Origin: Comamonas resistens
GTDB taxonomy: Bacteria; Pseudomonadota; Gammaproteobacteria; Burkholderiales; Burkholderiaceae_C
Length of the DNA stretch: 64,000 nt
NCBI RefSeq assembly: GCF_030064165.1
Contig: NZ_CP125947.1
Span: forward strand, 3,286,001-3,350,000
Direction of reading: 5' to 3'
The translations under genes were made by a program, and so were the position numbers. The notes under the pieces were generated by a model. It searched no databases. It saw only the letters and a list, made by a program, of their open reading frames with translations, and was not told the origin of the DNA. Of the stretch, positions 45,391 to 55,894 are shown piece by piece; the first letter of the stretch is position 1; each line of letters starts with the position of its first letter.

Positions 45391-46470
45391 ATGTCCATGA
45401 ACAAGAAATTGACCATCGCCGCGCTCATCGTTGCCGCCGCCGCCCTGGGCGCTTATGGCTGGCAGCAATGGCGCAGCGCGCAGGCATCCGAAGGCTTGAT
45501 CAGCGGCAACGGCCGCATCGAAGCCACCGAAATCGACGTCGCCACCAAATACGCCGGCCGCATCGCTGAAATCCTGGTTCAGGAAGGCGAGTTCGTGAAA
45601 GCCGGTCAGCCACTGGCGCGCATGCAGATCGAAAGCCTGCAGGCTCAGCAGCGTGAAGCCATCGCCGGCCGCGAGCGCGCCTCTCATGCAGTGACCTCGG
45701 CGCGTGCCGAAATCGCGCTGCGCGAAAGCCAGTATGCGGCCACCATCGCCACGGTTGCGCAACGCGAGGCCGAGCTGGATGCAGCGCTGCGCCGCGTCAA
45801 TCGCTCCGAAACACTGGCGCGCGAAGGTGCATCCTCGGAGCAGGAACTGGACGACGACCGGGCGCGCGTGCGTGGCGCCCGGGCCGCGCTCAAGGCCGCC
45901 GAGGCCCAGGCCACGGCCGCCAAGGCAGCCATCGACGCAGCCAAGGCCCAGACCATCGGTGCGGAATCGGCGGTGACAGCCGCCGCCGCCACCGTCCAGC
46001 GCATCGATGCCGACGTCAAGGACAGCGAACTCACCGCCCCGCGCGATGGGCGCGTGCAATACCGGCTGGCCCAGCCTGGCGAGGTGATCGGCGCTGGCGG
46101 CAAGGTGCTCAATATGGTGGATGTCTCGGATGTCTACATCAGCTTCTTCCTGCCCGAGACCGTGGCTGGCCGCGTGGCCCTGGGCACCGAGGTGCGTATC
46201 GTGCTGGATGCGGCACCGCAATATGTGATCCCGGCCCAGGTGTCCTTTGTCGCCAGCACCGCCCAGTTCACGCCCAAGACCGTGGAGACGACCAGCGAAA
46301 GACAAAAGCTGATGTTCCGCGTCAAGGCCCGCATCGCCCCGGATCTGCTGCAAAAGCATCTGACACAGGTCAAGACAGGCCTGCCTGGCGTGGCCTGGAT
46401 CAAGCTCGATAAGGAGCGCGAATGGCCGGCCCGACTGGAGCTGCGCACCGGCGACGCTTCGGCCTCGTGA
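45391..46470 (+). CDS. HlyD-family periplasmic adaptor (YhiI-like)
   Basis: Membrane-fusion subunit joining the ABC exporter to the outer-membrane channel. The 359-residue product has one N-terminal membrane anchor (about residues 8-26), a lipoyl-type half ([20 protein letters not shown]), a long Ala-rich coiled coil (about 75-195) and the second lipoyl half ([15 protein letters not shown]). The ATG at 45391 was chosen; an earlier TTG at 45376 overlaps the nodT-like gene. It corresponds to E. coli YhiI, next to RbbA and YhhJ. Confidence 0.88.
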   Translation: MSMNKKLTIAALIVAAAALGAYGWQQWRSAQASEGLISGNGRIEATEIDVATKYAGRIAEILVQEGEFVKAGQPLARMQIESLQAQQREAIAGRERASHAVTSARAEIALRESQYAATIATVAQREAELDAALRRVNRSETLAREGASSEQELDDDRARVRGARAALKAAEAQATAAKAAIDAAKAQTIGAESAVTAAAATVQRIDADVKDSELTAPRDGRVQYRLAQPGEVIGAGGKVLNMVDVSDVYISFFLPETVAGRVALGTEVRIVLDAAPQYVIPAQVSFVASTAQFTPKTVETTSERQKLMFRVKARIAPDLLQKHLTQVKTGLPGVAWIKLDKEREWPARLELRTGDASAS

Positions 46471-46490
46471 ACGTTGCGACCCCATTTGCC

Positions 46491-49277
46491 ATGACCCAGC
46501 ATGTAGCCACCTTGCGCGATGTGACGCTCGCCTACGGCAAGACGCAGGCGCTGCGCGGACTGAGCCTGGAGATTCCTGCAGGCATCATGGTCGGCCTGAT
46601 CGGCCCTGACGGCGTGGGCAAGTCAAGCCTGTTGTCTTTGATTGCCGGCGCGCGCGCGCTGCAGGGCGGCGAGATACAGGTGCTTGGCGGCGATATGCGC
46701 AGCAAAAAGCACCGCGATGCCGTCTGCCCCCGCATTGCCTACATGCCTCAGGGCCTGGGCAAGAACCTCTACCCCACACTGTCGGTGGAAGAGAATCTGC
46801 AGTTCTTCGGCCGCCTTTTCGGGCATGACGCGGCCGAGCGCCGGGCGCGCATCGACGATCTGACCCAGAGCACCGGACTGCAGAAATTCCTCTCCCGCCC
46901 AGCCGGCAAGCTCTCGGGTGGCATGAAGCAGAAGCTGGCACTGTGCTGCGCCCTGATCCACGACCCGGACCTGCTGATTCTCGACGAGCCCACGACCGGA
47001 GTGGACCCGCTGGCGCGCGCGCAATTCTGGGATCTGATCAACCGCATCCGTGGCCAGCGCCCGCAGATGAGCGTGATCGTGGCCACGGCCTATATGGACG
47101 AGGCCCAGCGCTTCGACTGGCTGGCCGCCATGGATGACGGCCGGATTCTGGCCACCGGCACGCCTGCCGAATTGCTAGCACGCACCGGTATGCCGGCGCT
47201 GGAGGCCGCCTTCATCGCCCTGCTGCCCGAAGAGAAAAAACGCGGCCATGCCGCCGTTGTGATCCCACCGCTGCAGACCCGCGATGACGACATCGCCATC
47301 GAGGCGCGCGATCTCACCATGCGCTTTGGCGATTTCGTGGCCGTGGACCATGTGAACTTCCGCATCCGGCGCGGCGAGATCTTCGGCTTTCTGGGCTCCA
47401 ACGGCTGCGGCAAGTCGACCACCATGAAGATGCTGACCGGGCTGCTGCCCGCCAGCGAGGGAGATGCCTGGCTGTTCGGCAAGAAGATCGATCCGCATGA
47501 TGTGGCCACGCGCCAGCGCGTGGGCTATATGTCCCAGGCCTTCTCGCTCTACGGCGAGCTGACCGTGCTGCAGAACCTGGTGCTGCACGCCGAACTCTTC
47601 CACGTGGACCCGGCCGAGATCCCCGCGCGGGTCGAGGAGATGATCACGCGCTTCGGCCTTGCCGAGGTGCGCGAGACCCTGCCCGGCAATATGCCGCTGG
47701 GCATGCGCCAGCGCCTGTCGCTGGCCGTAGCCATGGTGCACAAGCCGGAGCTGCTGATTCTCGACGAGCCCACCTCGGGCGTGGACCCCGTGGCGCGCGA
47801 CCAGTTCTGGCGCCTGCTGATCGAGCTCTCGCGCCGCGACCGTGTGACCATCTTCATCTCCACACACTTCATGAACGAGGCCGAGCGCTGCGACCGCATG
47901 TCCATGATGCATGCGGGCAAGGTGCTGGACAGCGACCGGCCGGCAGCCCTGACCGCCAAGCGCGGCGCGGCCACGCTGGAAGAGGCGTTCATCGGCTATC
48001 TGGTGGAGGCCTCGGGCGAAGCCGCACCCGTGCTTGATATCAAAAAAGAAGCTGTTACCGCTGACTCAGCCTTATCCTCAGCATCAAAAGTATCTGATAC
48101 CAATACAGATAAAGCGCAGCAAGCTCCTGTTTCCGACGCGCACAAAGGCCCTGGCTTCAGCCTGCAACGCTTGTGGAGCTATCTGTGGCGCGAGTCGCTG
48201 GAGCTGCAGCGCGATCCCGTGCGCGCCACGCTGGCTCTGGTGGGCTCGCTGGTGCTGATGGTGGTGATCGGCTTCGGCATCAGTATGGACGTCGAAGACC
48301 TGAAGTTTGCCGTGCTCGACCGCGACCAGAGCACCATCAGCCAGAACTATGTGAACAATCTCGCAGGCTCGCGCTATTTCATTGAAATGCCTCCCATCCA
48401 GGACTACGCGGACCTGGACCGGCGCATGAAGAGCGGCGAGCTGGCACTGGCCATCGAGATACCACCCGGTTTTGGCCGTGATGTGCTGCGCGGCTCGAAG
48501 GTTGCCGTGGGCGCCTGGTTCGACGGCGCCATGCCCCAGCGCGGCGAGACCGTCAAAGGCTATGTCCAGGCCATGCACCAGCTGTGGCTGGTGCAGCAGG
48601 CGCGCGAGCGACTGGGCGTGCAACTGGGCAGCCAGGTCAGCCTGGAAACCCGCTTTCGCTACAACCCCGATGTGAAAAGCCTGCCCGCCATGGTGCCGGC
48701 CGTGATTCCGCTGCTGCTGATGATGCTGCCGGCCATGCTCACGGCCCTGGCCGTGGTGCGGGAAAAGGAGCTGGGCTCCATCGTGAATCTGTACGTCACT
48801 CCCGTGACCCGCATCGAGTTTCTGCTGGGCAAGCAGCTGCCTTATGTGGTGCTGGCCATGCTGAACTTCTTTCTGATGTGTGCCATGGCGGTGTTCGTGT
48901 TTGGCGTCCCGATGACCGGCAGCTTCCCCTTGCTCATCGTGGCCGCCCTGCTCTTCAGCGTCATTGCCACGGGCATGGGACTGCTGGCCTCTGCCGTCAC
49001 CAGCAGCCAGATTGCCGCCATGTTCTTTGCCATGCTGGGCACGCTGATTCCGGCCACGCAGTTCTCGGGGCTGACCGACCCGGTGTCCTCGCTCGAAGGC
49101 GCCGGTCGCTGGATTGGCGAGATCTACCCGGCCACCTATATGTTCGCCATCAGCCGCGGCGTCTTCAACAAGGCGCTGGGCCTGCACGATCTGGCGCCGA
49201 CCTTGCTGCCGCTGCTGATTGCCATTCCCGTGATCATGGGCGTGGCCATCTGGGCCTTGCCCAAGCAGGAGAAGTAA
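46491..49277 (+). CDS. rbbA: RbbA-like fused ABC transporter (two ATPases plus permease)
   Basis: A 928-residue protein. ATPase 1 (about 5-230) has Walker A G-P-D-G-V-G-K-S and L-S-G-G-M-K-Q-K. ATPase 2 (about 270-500) has G-S-N-G-C-G-K-S-T and the degenerate signature P-L-G-M-R-Q-R seen in E. coli RbbA. The C-terminal ABC-2 permease (about 560-928) has six hydrophobic segments. A Ser/Thr/Lys-rich linker at about 513-545 is encoded by AT-richer DNA. E. coli RbbA was first described as ribosome-associated, but the context here is export. A GTG at 46467 overlapping the previous stop is an alternative start. Confidence 0.9.
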   Translation: MTQHVATLRDVTLAYGKTQALRGLSLEIPAGIMVGLIGPDGVGKSSLLSLIAGARALQGGEIQVLGGDMRSKKHRDAVCPRIAYMPQGLGKNLYPTLSVEENLQFFGRLFGHDAAERRARIDDLTQSTGLQKFLSRPAGKLSGGMKQKLALCCALIHDPDLLILDEPTTGVDPLARAQFWDLINRIRGQRPQMSVIVATAYMDEAQRFDWLAAMDDGRILATGTPAELLARTGMPALEAAFIALLPEEKKRGHAAVVIPPLQTRDDDIAIEARDLTMRFGDFVAVDHVNFRIRRGEIFGFLGSNGCGKSTTMKMLTGLLPASEGDAWLFGKKIDPHDVATRQRVGYMSQAFSLYGELTVLQNLVLHAELFHVDPAEIPARVEEMITRFGLAEVRETLPGNMPLGMRQRLSLAVAMVHKPELLILDEPTSGVDPVARDQFWRLLIELSRRDRVTIFISTHFMNEAERCDRMSMMHAGKVLDSDRPAALTAKRGAATLEEAFIGYLVEASGEAAPVLDIKKEAVTADSALSSASKVSDTNTDKAQQAPVSDAHKGPGFSLQRLWSYLWRESLELQRDPVRATLALVGSLVLMVVIGFGISMDVEDLKFAVLDRDQSTISQNYVNNLAGSRYFIEMPPIQDYADLDRRMKSGELALAIEIPPGFGRDVLRGSKVAVGAWFDGAMPQRGETVKGYVQAMHQLWLVQQARERLGVQLGSQVSLETRFRYNPDVKSLPAMVPAVIPLLLMMLPAMLTALAVVREKELGSIVNLYVTPVTRIEFLLGKQLPYVVLAMLNFFLMCAMAVFVFGVPMTGSFPLLIVAALLFSVIATGMGLLASAVTSSQIAAMFFAMLGTLIPATQFSGLTDPVSSLEGAGRWIGEIYPATYMFAISRGVFNKALGLHDLAPTLLPLLIAIPVIMGVAIWALPKQEK

Positions 49278-49280
49278 TGA

Positions 49281-49388
49281 AGCTCCCCCTGAGTCGCTGC
49301 GCGCCTTCCCCCTCTCTCGCTGCGCGGGAGGGGGACGACACCTTCGCTGCGGGGCGGCCCTGGCTCGGTGTCCCTACGTTGGGCCTGC
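49281..49388 (+). repeat. GC-rich intergenic repeat, copy 3
   Basis: AGCTCCCCCTGAGTCGCTG, CTTCCCCCTCTCTCGC, GGGAGGGGGACGACACCTTC, GCTGCGGGGCGGCCC. It begins 3 bases behind the RbbA-like stop and separates it from the permease gene, so an otherwise tight operon is broken by 159 bases. Confidence 0.7.
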
Positions 49389-49436
49389 GCTTGTTCAGAG
49401 CGTCCTCTGCTTCACGGCACACCTTGGACTTTTACG

Positions 49437-50564
49437 ATGTTGCATAGCCTGAAAAATATCTGGCGCCTGGGCGTCAAGGAACTGTGGAGCCTGTGGCGCG
49501 ACCCGGTGATGCTGGTGCTCATCGTCTACACCTTCACGGCCTCGGTGTACACCGCAGCCACGGCCATGCCCGATACGCTGCACAAGGCGCCGATCGCCAT
49601 CGTCGACGAAGACCAGTCGCCACTGTCCGCACGCATCACCTCGGCTTTCTACCCGCCTCAGTTCATGCCACCGCAGATGGTCGATTTCAGCCATGTGGAT
49701 CCCGGGCTGGATGCAGGCGACTTCACCTTCTCGCTGACCATTCCTCCCAACTTCCAGCGCGACGTGCTGGCCGGCAAAAAGGCTGAGCTGCAGCTGAACG
49801 TGGATGCCACGCGCATGAGCCAGGCGTTCTCCGGCAGCGGATACGTGCAGCAGATCGTGCTGGCCGAAGTCAACGAGTTCGTGCAGCGTCACCGCGGAGC
49901 CAGCGCACTGCCCGTGGATCTGGAGCTGCGCGCCCGCTTCAACCCCGGACTGAACAAGATATGGTTCGGCGGACTGATGCAGATCATCAACAACGTCACC
50001 ATGCTCTCCATCATCCTCACGGGCGCGGCGCTGATCCGCGAGCGCGAGCACGGCACCATCGAGCATCTGCTGGTCATGCCTGTGACGCCTACCGAGATCA
50101 TGCTGGCCAAGGTCTGGTCCATGGGTGCCGTGGTGCTGCTGGCAGCGGGTGTCTCGCTCAATCTGGTCGTGCGCGGCGCGCTCAAGGTGCCCATCGAAGG
50201 TAGTCTGCTGCTGTTCATGGCAGGCTCGGCCCTGTGCCTGTTCGCCACCACGGCCATGGGCATCTTTCTGGCCACCGTGGCGCGCAGCATGCCGCAGTTC
50301 GGCCTGCTGATGGTGTTGACGCTGCTGCCGCTGCAATTGCTGTCCGGCGGCATGACGCCCCGCGAATCCATGCCCCAACTGGTGCAGGATGTGATGCTGT
50401 TCGCCCCCACCACGCATTTTGTGGAGCTGGGTCAGGCGATTCTGTATCGCGGCGCCGGCCTGGAAACCGTATGGAAGCCCTTTGTGTGGCTGGCGGGAAT
50501 CGGCGCCGTGCTGTTCTGGCTGTCGTTGATGCGGTTCAGAAAAACCTTGTCGAGCATGGCCTGA
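49437..50564 (+). CDS. ABC-2 type permease (YhhJ-like)
   Basis: A 375-residue inner-membrane permease. An N-terminal helix is followed by a large periplasmic region with the family block I-A-I-V-D-E-D-Q-S-P-L-S, then five membrane segments and R-E-R-E-H-G-T-I-E-H-L-L-V-M-P-V-T-P-T-E. It is homologous to the permease half of the upstream RbbA-like protein, so the two probably pair as a heterodimer. The ATG at 49437 lies just behind the GC-rich repeat. Confidence 0.9.
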   Translation: MLHSLKNIWRLGVKELWSLWRDPVMLVLIVYTFTASVYTAATAMPDTLHKAPIAIVDEDQSPLSARITSAFYPPQFMPPQMVDFSHVDPGLDAGDFTFSLTIPPNFQRDVLAGKKAELQLNVDATRMSQAFSGSGYVQQIVLAEVNEFVQRHRGASALPVDLELRARFNPGLNKIWFGGLMQIINNVTMLSIILTGAALIREREHGTIEHLLVMPVTPTEIMLAKVWSMGAVVLLAAGVSLNLVVRGALKVPIEGSLLLFMAGSALCLFATTAMGIFLATVARSMPQFGLLMVLTLLPLQLLSGGMTPRESMPQLVQDVMLFAPTTHFVELGQAILYRGAGLETVWKPFVWLAGIGAVLFWLSLMRFRKTLSSMA

Positions 50565-50653
50565 GTTCTGGCCGGGCACCGTAGCGACCATGGAGGGCAT
50601 ATTGCTCGGTTTCTGCTGAAAGTTCTTTCCTTCCAACCTCAAGGCCTCGGCCC

Positions 50654-50902
50654 ATGCCATTCACCACCGAAGAACGACAATCACTGCTTGCACTCAAGGG
50701 CGTGGGCCCCACGGTGCTGAGCCGGCTGGAATCCCTGGGCTACGGCTCATTTGCGCAGTTGCGTCAGGCCAACGCCCTGGACATCGTCGCCAAGGCCTCG
50801 GCCCTCACAGGCTCCAGCTGCTGGAAGAACAGCCCTCAGGCACGCGCAGCCATCCAGGCGAGCATCGATGCGGCCAGGCAGCAGACAGAGCAGGAGAGCT
50901 AA
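50654..50902 (+). CDS. Small helix-hairpin-helix protein
   Basis: An 82-residue protein with a helix-hairpin-helix at L-L-A-L-K-G-V-G-P-T-V-L-S-R-L-E (about residues 11-26), a DNA-binding motif, then a helical Ala/Gln-rich end. It resembles the short Cdd1-type family. It follows the exporter on the same strand by 89 bases and converges on the acetate kinase gene. The function is unknown. Confidence 0.65.
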   Translation: MPFTTEERQSLLALKGVGPTVLSRLESLGYGSFAQLRQANALDIVAKASALTGSSCWKNSPQARAAIQASIDAARQQTEQES

Positions 50903-50991
50903 GCATTCGCTGAAACCCGCGCTGTCCTCCGGACTGTGCCCTCATGCATATCATTGCAGCAGCGCAGGCCTGAGCGGCAGACGGCCTTTTC

Positions 50992-52197
50992 TCAAGAAGA
51001 CGGTTGCGCACCAAGAATGCACAGCGTATCGCGGGCGGCCACCCACTCCTCGTTGGTGGGCTCAACCCCCACCAGTACCCGGCTGTCTGCAGATGAGATA
51101 ACTGGTGCATGGGCTGCATTGGCCTGCTCATCCAGCTCCAGGCCCAGCCATGCCAGATCGGCGCAAACGCGGGCACGAATCTCCTCGCTGTGCTCGCCGA
51201 TGCCCGCCGTGAACACCAGCATGTCCACCCCACCCAGCGCAGCGACCAGAGAACCGATCTCGCGCACGATGCGGCGCACAAAGAGGTCCAGCGCGATGCG
51301 CGCCCGCTCGCCCGCCTCACCTGAATCCCGGACATGGCGCAGGATCACGCGCGGCTCGGACGAGATGCCCGACACGCCAAGCAGCCCCGAGTCGTGATAG
51401 AGCAGATGCCCCACCTCTTGAAGCGTCAGCTTTTCGATCTCCATCAGATAGAGCACGGCCCCCGGGTCCAGCGCCCCAGTGCGCGTGCCCATCATCAATC
51501 CGTCCAGGGCCGAGAAGCCCATGGTGGTCGCCACGCTTTGCAGCTGCTGCATGCCGCAGAGGCTGGCGCCGCTGCCCAGATGGGCGACGATGGTGCGGCC
51601 CCTGGCCCTTTCACCATGACGTTCGGCCAAGGCAGTCGCCATATAGGCATACGAGAGCCCATGAAAGCCATAGCGGCGCATGCCGCGCTGCCACCATTCG
51701 TAGGGCAGTGGCAGGATCTGCTCCACCTTGGGCAAGCTGTGATGAAACCCAGTATCAAAGCAGGCAATCTGCACGATATCGGGCCGCTCGCGCAACAGGA
51801 TCTCGATAGCCTCCAGCGCAAACGGCTGATGCAGCGGTGCCAGCGGCACATAGCTGCGCAAGTCTCGCAACACGCCTGCATCGATGCGCGTGGACTCGAA
51901 ATACTTGCTGCCGCCATGCACCACCCGATGGGCGATCGCCGCCACGGGCCGATCCTCGAGCCGAGCCGTGATGCGCTCGCGGATGATGCGCAGCGCATCG
52001 TGATACGGATGCTCTGCACCCAGCTCGATGGCAAAGGGCTGGACGCCGGTTTCGCCGAAGTCGGGACCGGGCCCGCCAATGCCCTGCACCTTGCCGTTCC
52101 ACAGAGGCTTGCGCGGCAGGGGACTAACGGCCTCGAAGACGGCGAACTTGATGCTCGAGGAGCCGCAGTTCAGGACGATGATGACGGAATTGCTCAT
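50992..52197 (-). CDS. ackA: Acetate kinase
   Basis: Interconverts acetyl phosphate and acetate with ADP/ATP. The 401-residue product has V-L-N-C-G-S-S-S-I-K-F near the N-terminus, H-R-V-V-H-G-G in the middle, the phosphate block H-L-G-S-G-A-S-L and the C-terminal F-T-A-G-I-G-E-H-S. The start at 52197 is clear from homology; an ORF reaching out to 52818 runs through pta. It is the last gene of the phasin-DUF3141-pta-ackA run, 71 bases behind pta. Confidence 0.93.
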   Translation of the reverse strand: MSNSVIIVLNCGSSSIKFAVFEAVSPLPRKPLWNGKVQGIGGPGPDFGETGVQPFAIELGAEHPYHDALRIIRERITARLEDRPVAAIAHRVVHGGSKYFESTRIDAGVLRDLRSYVPLAPLHQPFALEAIEILLRERPDIVQIACFDTGFHHSLPKVEQILPLPYEWWQRGMRRYGFHGLSYAYMATALAERHGERARGRTIVAHLGSGASLCGMQQLQSVATTMGFSALDGLMMGTRTGALDPGAVLYLMEIEKLTLQEVGHLLYHDSGLLGVSGISSEPRVILRHVRDSGEAGERARIALDLFVRRIVREIGSLVAALGGVDMLVFTAGIGEHSEEIRARVCADLAWLGLELDEQANAAHAPVISSADSRVLVGVEPTNEEWVAARDTLCILGAQPSS

Positions 52198-52268
52198 GCC
52201 AGGGCCTTTGTCTGCCGATGGGACAGAGACTGCAGCGTTTGCCAGTCCGGCGCCATCGGCCATGTATT

Positions 52269-53396
52269 TCAGGGCGGCGTCTGCCGGTAGTGATGTGCGA
52301 GCAGCAGCGCAATCGCACAGGATGCAATGCGGGATTCGCGCGAGTCCGCCCGGCTGGTCAGCACGATGGGCACCTTGGCGCCAAGCACGATGCCTGCGCT
52401 GGCAGCGCCGCCCAGGTACATGAGCTGCTTGGCCAGCATATTGCCGCTTTCCAGATCGGGCACCAACAGGATGTCGGCCTGACCGGCCACTGGCGAAGTG
52501 ATGCCCTTGGTACGCGCGGCCTCGATGGAGACCGCATTGTCGAAAGCCAGCGGGCCGTCCAGCACGCCTCCGGTGATCTGGCCCCGGTCGGCCATCTTGC
52601 ACAGCGCGGCCGCATCCAGGGTTGCGGGCATGCTGGGGTTGACCGTCTCGACGGCAGCGAGAATGGCCAGCTTGGGCCTGGCCACTCCCAGGACCTGCGC
52701 GAGCTCGATGGCATTGCGTGCGATGTCGGCCTTCTGCAAGAGATCGGGGGCCAGGTTGATGGCCGCGTCGGTGACGATGAAGGGGCGTGGGTAGCTGGCC
52801 GTCTGCAACACAAAGCAATGGCTTACACGCCTCTTGGTGCGCAACCCGGCACTGCCGGCAACGACAGCCGCCATCAGCTCGTCGGTGTGCAGGCTGCCTT
52901 TCATCAGTGCCTCGACTTCGCCGCTGGCGGCGAGTCTGGCACCACGCTCGGCTGCAGCATGACTGTGCGGCACGTCCTCGATGCGCAGGCCCTGCAGCTC
53001 GAGCCCCTGCGCAAGCGCAACCGCCTCCAGCCTGGCGCGCGGAGCGATCAGGACCGGCTCGATCAGCCCCAGCCGATGCGCGTCAAGCGCGGCCGACAGG
53101 CTGGTGGCATCGCAGGGATGGACGACCCCCACGCGAACCGGCGGCAGTTCCTTGACAGCCGCCAGCAGCCGGATCAGGCCATGATGGGTGGCCACGTCCA
53201 GCGGCTGCTCCGCTCCGCCCAAAGACAGGTCAGCCACCTGCGGTGACGCTGTGGTGAAAGCCTGGGCCTGTGCCTCGCGGGCGCAGCGCAGGGTCAACGT
53301 GCTCGCATCACGGGCGGCAACGGTGACATGCAGGCTGTCGCCGACAGCCAGGCCCTCGAACGGCTCCCGCATCCCCTCTGGACTCGATTGACTCAT
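52269..53396 (-). CDS. pta: Phosphate acetyltransferase (short form)
   Basis: Exchanges CoA and phosphate between acetyl-CoA and acetyl phosphate. The 375-residue product is mostly the PTA_PTB domain (about 60-372; G-V-V-H-P-C-D-A and the G-G-V-L-D-G-P-L-A-F-D-N-A block). Relatives annotated as bifunctional enoyl-CoA hydratase/phosphate acetyltransferase have a MaoC domain in front. Here only about 50 residues (F-E-G-L-A-V-G-D-S) are left, so the hydratase part is missing or reduced. Its start overlaps the DUF3141 stop by ATGA. Confidence 0.9.
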   Translation of the reverse strand: MSQSSPEGMREPFEGLAVGDSLHVTVAARDASTLTLRCAREAQAQAFTTASPQVADLSLGGAEQPLDVATHHGLIRLLAAVKELPPVRVGVVHPCDATSLSAALDAHRLGLIEPVLIAPRARLEAVALAQGLELQGLRIEDVPHSHAAAERGARLAASGEVEALMKGSLHTDELMAAVVAGSAGLRTKRRVSHCFVLQTASYPRPFIVTDAAINLAPDLLQKADIARNAIELAQVLGVARPKLAILAAVETVNPSMPATLDAAALCKMADRGQITGGVLDGPLAFDNAVSIEAARTKGITSPVAGQADILLVPDLESGNMLAKQLMYLGGAASAGIVLGAKVPIVLTSRADSRESRIASCAIALLLAHHYRQTPP

Positions 53397-55711
53397 CGCA
53401 CTCCTTTCTTGCCGCGTGCTGCGGTCGGTTGACGTCGCGCGGCAGGCTTGGGCCGCGTGGCGGTGGCGGAAGCCCGGGCCGGCGCCAGCTGCGGTACCTG
53501 AGCCTCGTCCATCGGGGCCTGCTGCTCCAGCGCGGCCTGCTCGAACAAGGCCTGCACCTGCTGCAAGGCATGTCTTACGGCCTCATCCTCCGCGCCAGGC
53601 TCCTTATCGATGGCTGCCATCTGGGTGATGGCTTCGCCGGCCTTGCGGATGGTGTCGGCAGGCGTGCTCTTCAGCAGGCCGGGAATGGCTTCGATGGCAG
53701 CGCTGCCGCATTGCCTCATCACCAGGGTCTGCTCGCGGATGGCGGCTCGCAGCTCGGCCAGACTCCAGCGCCCAGGTGCTTGCTGCTCCAGCAATTGCGC
53801 AGCCAGGTGGTAGTAGCGCTCGTCCACAGCGCGACGCTGGGACAGCACGCTCAGCAAGCCGCGCAGCGTGGCTTCGAGCACGCCCCCTTGGTCCACACTG
53901 CTCTCGATCTGTCGCAGCCTGGCCGCCATCAGTGCCAGATGCTCGGGGGTGGAGCCTGGATGCTGGCGCACCGCTGCGCTCTCGCCATAAGCATGCCCAG
54001 CCAGCGCCTGCATGAGCGGCAAGCCATAGAGCATGTCAAACCACAAGGCATAGATGTGGTCGCGCCGGTCGCGGAAATCATCGAGAGCGCGATCCAGTGC
54101 TGCCGAGCACCGCTGCTGCATGTGCAGCCAGGGATTGGCCTCATCCACGGGCTGGCGATGTTCGCGTATGTATTGGGCGCTGCTGCGTATCAGGCAAGCC
54201 AGCGGGTGCTGGCTGCTCCAGGCCTCGAATTGCAGGCGCATGGGATGCAAGGTCTGCAACCAGTGCGCCGATTGGGAAGTGCTCAGCGCACGCACCCAAG
54301 GTTGCCATATGCTGCGATACAGAGCCAGGTTGATATCGGATACCCGGGCCGCCGCGTCGAAACGGCGATCGGACTCCGGATCGGGCTTGACGATATCGCG
54401 CACTTCATCGATGCCGCTGGCACGGATGCTCAGCAGATAAGGGTCATGGAGCAGCTTTTGCTCCTGCTTCGTGGCATCGTCAACGCTGGCGCGGTAGATG
54501 CCTGCCGGCAGCAGATTGATCTGCTCGATGGCACTGGCGAACTTGCGGTGCTGCTTGCTGCCGACGGCACCCGAAACAAAGATGCCCAGATGCCCGATGC
54601 TGTCGTGCGTGCTGAAGATGATGGTCTGGTCGTGGCCGCGCACGTCGTCGTCGCTGGCGTACAAATCGGTGATCCAGCCCAGAGCCTGGGCCGGCGGCGT
54701 GATGTTGTCGCCATAGGAGCAGAACACGAGGATGGGCGAGCGGATATTGCGCAGATCGATGCGCACCCCGTCCGATGTCAGCAACTGGGCCGTCGACAGC
54801 CTGTTGCCTATGAACAGATTGTCGACGATGTACTGCATCTCCACATCGTTGAGGAAGACATAGCCGCCCCAGTATTTCTCGAAGTCTATATAGCGCTCAG
54901 CTTCGGTGTCGACATTCGCATAGACCTTGTACTGCTTGCTCCACAGCGTGTTGGCCGGATCGAGCTGCTCGAAGTTCTGCACCAGATGGGCGCCGTCGAA
55001 GCGGCCATTGCCCAGGTCGCTGGCCAGAGCCGTCATCCAGCTGCCCCCGAGAAGCCCGCCCGAATAACGCATGGGATTGTCACCGGCCCAGTACGACAAG
55101 GGCGCTCCGGCGACGATGATGGGCCCGAACAGCTCGGGCCAGACAGCGGCCGTCATCAGGATCTGCCAACCCGCCTGGCAGTTGCCAATGACCGCGGGCT
55201 TGCCCTCGCTGTCGGGGTGCAGCTCGGCCACGCGACGCATGAACGCGGCCTCGGCACGCATCACATCTTCCACCGTCTGACCAGGTACGGGATCAGGTAG
55301 AAAGCCGACAAAGTAGCAAGGGTGACCGGCCTCCAGCGCCGCACCGATCTCGCTATGGGGCTTGAAGCCACCTATGCCCGGGCCATGTCCGGCGCGTGGA
55401 TCTATCACGACGAACGGACGCTTGGCGGGGTCGGCAGGCCGGTCTTCTGACGCCTGAATGCGAACCAGGCCATAGTTGACGGGTCTGGGGAGCTCCAGCC
55501 CCGACATCACGAGTTCTGCGGGGAAATGCAGCACGTTGGGCATCCTGGCCTCACGCTGGCTCCGGTACTGGTCACCCACCTGCCGCTCGATATCGGCATA
55601 CAGCACCGCACGTTGAGCGGCATCCACCGCATAGGCCCCGGCGGCCCGCCACCATGCAAAAGGATCAACAGACCCGTTGGTCGACGGACCGCCCCCGCTG
55701 GGTTTGCTCAT
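53393..55711 (-). CDS. DUF3141-family protein (alpha/beta-hydrolase-like, PHA synthase-like)
   Basis: A 772-residue protein. Residues about 80-400 look like an alpha/beta hydrolase related to PhaC: P-F-V-V-I-D-P-R-A-G-H-G-P-G-I-G-G, the elbow G-N-C-Q-A-G-W-Q (Cys in the nucleophile position) and a late D-S-I-G-H-L-G-I-F-V with His. The C-terminal half is helical, ending in an Ala/Pro/Lys-rich tail. The G-N-C-Q-A-G elbow is that of PHA synthases (GxCxG). No function is established. It overlaps pta by 4 bases and lies behind a phasin gene, so a link to polyhydroxyalkanoate or acetyl-CoA storage is likely but inferred. Confidence 0.82.
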   Translation of the reverse strand: MSKPSGGGPSTNGSVDPFAWWRAAGAYAVDAAQRAVLYADIERQVGDQYRSQREARMPNVLHFPAELVMSGLELPRPVNYGLVRIQASEDRPADPAKRPFVVIDPRAGHGPGIGGFKPHSEIGAALEAGHPCYFVGFLPDPVPGQTVEDVMRAEAAFMRRVAELHPDSEGKPAVIGNCQAGWQILMTAAVWPELFGPIIVAGAPLSYWAGDNPMRYSGGLLGGSWMTALASDLGNGRFDGAHLVQNFEQLDPANTLWSKQYKVYANVDTEAERYIDFEKYWGGYVFLNDVEMQYIVDNLFIGNRLSTAQLLTSDGVRIDLRNIRSPILVFCSYGDNITPPAQALGWITDLYASDDDVRGHDQTIIFSTHDSIGHLGIFVSGAVGSKQHRKFASAIEQINLLPAGIYRASVDDATKQEQKLLHDPYLLSIRASGIDEVRDIVKPDPESDRRFDAAARVSDINLALYRSIWQPWVRALSTSQSAHWLQTLHPMRLQFEAWSSQHPLACLIRSSAQYIREHRQPVDEANPWLHMQQRCSAALDRALDDFRDRRDHIYALWFDMLYGLPLMQALAGHAYGESAAVRQHPGSTPEHLALMAARLRQIESSVDQGGVLEATLRGLLSVLSQRRAVDERYYHLAAQLLEQQAPGRWSLAELRAAIREQTLVMRQCGSAAIEAIPGLLKSTPADTIRKAGEAITQMAAIDKEPGAEDEAVRHALQQVQALFEQAALEQQAPMDEAQVPQLAPARASATATRPKPAARRQPTAARGKKGVR

Positions 55712-55894
55712 GTCTTGCTCCCGAAGTCACAATCTTCTGTCTCAAGAAGATTCAAAAACAATAGCATCCAGCGTTTTATGGATCACCACAAAACGCCGAA
55801 AACATCGGATTTTTTGCAATGGAGAGCCTGCTGACCAGCCGGCCCGCAGGCGGCAGCGTCGCCATCTTGGGCTGAAGCTGCGCCAGCCGATCGC

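Noticed and set aside
50992-52818. 608-residue ORF as a fused Pta-acetate kinase
   Set aside because: Its first 200 residues are out of frame with pta and have no domain; acetate kinase starts at 52197.
55712-55894. ANR/FNR box controlling the DUF3141-pta-ackA genes
   Set aside because: No TTGAT-N4-ATCAA-like site was found in the gap.
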